A stretch of 64,000 nt of DNA, from positions 57,502 to 121,501 of the forward strand of contig CAMRSV010000002.1 of the NCBI GenBank assembly GCA_947053455.1. The letters are read 5' to 3'. This DNA is from an uncultured Alphaproteobacteria bacterium. GTDB lineage: Bacteria > Pseudomonadota > Alphaproteobacteria > Rs-D84. Made by a program: the position numbers and the translations under genes. The notes under the pieces were generated by a model. It was given only the letters and a program-made list of their open reading frames with translations, was not told the origin of the DNA and did not search any database. Positions 63,879-64,000 of this stretch are shown in pieces (position 1 is the stretch's first letter; each line of letters starts with the position of its first letter).

Positions 63879-64000
63879 TTATTTTTTCTTTGCTGCCGGT
63901 TTTTTAGCGGCAACTTTTTTTGCAGCTGGTTTCGCGGCAACTTTTTTCGCCACCGGTTTTTTAGCGGCAACTTTTTTTGCAACCGGTTTCGCGGCAACTT
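63879..64000 (-). CDS. Histone H1-like Lys/Ala/Pro-rich protein, C-terminal part
   Basis: Frame not in ORF track: VAAKPVAKKVAAKKPVAKKVAAKPAAKKVAAKKPAAKKK*. Confidence 0.8.
   Translation of the reverse strand, partial: VAAKPVAKKVAAKKPVAKKVAAKPAAKKVAAKKPAAKKK

Noticed and set aside
63788-63997. ORF KLPRNRLQKKLPLKNR... (69 aa) at the window end
   Set aside because: Shifted-frame reading of the histone-like AAKKP repeats; the true frame ends at 63879

Overview
64 kb of an alphaproteobacterial-type chromosome, probably compact and host-associated. Most of it is housekeeping: groEL 3' end, rne, secG, rnc, lepB, yifB/comM, ackA, tcdA, fabI, rfbBA, ligA, an MsbA-type ABC transporter, PBP1A, grpE, tpiA, ppiD-like, recG, a BepA-type protease, bamA, rseP, cdsA, uppS, frr, dnaB. 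There are four tRNAs (Lys, Asn, Ala, His). The strongest unusual signal is a compact T7-like/podoviral virion module on the minus strand (about 52.5-63.7 kb): capsid, tail tubular A and B, internal/fibre-like proteins, terminase, portal. It has no integrase, replication genes or recognisable endolysin in view. Its large terminase is cleanly split into an ATPase ORF and a nuclease ORF. The split is occupied by an oppositely oriented dnaB / double-HTH regulator / unknown block, and the dnaB and terminase-nuclease start codons overlap. A second minus-strand locus (11.4-14.5 kb) has an Mtd-N-like tail-fibre protein and a 789-aa unknown protein. Together these suggest a domesticated, possibly gene-transfer-agent-like, distributed particle system. 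Other accessory features are a tRNA-Asn-associated AT-rich island (HExxH protein, PD-(D/E)xK-DUF2075 helicase + Nudix operon), duplicated tRNA 3' ends, two related attenuator-like leaders, three intergenic structured repeats, and a VirB7/VirB8-VirB8-like gene set. All calls come from reading the sequence; no database search was run.
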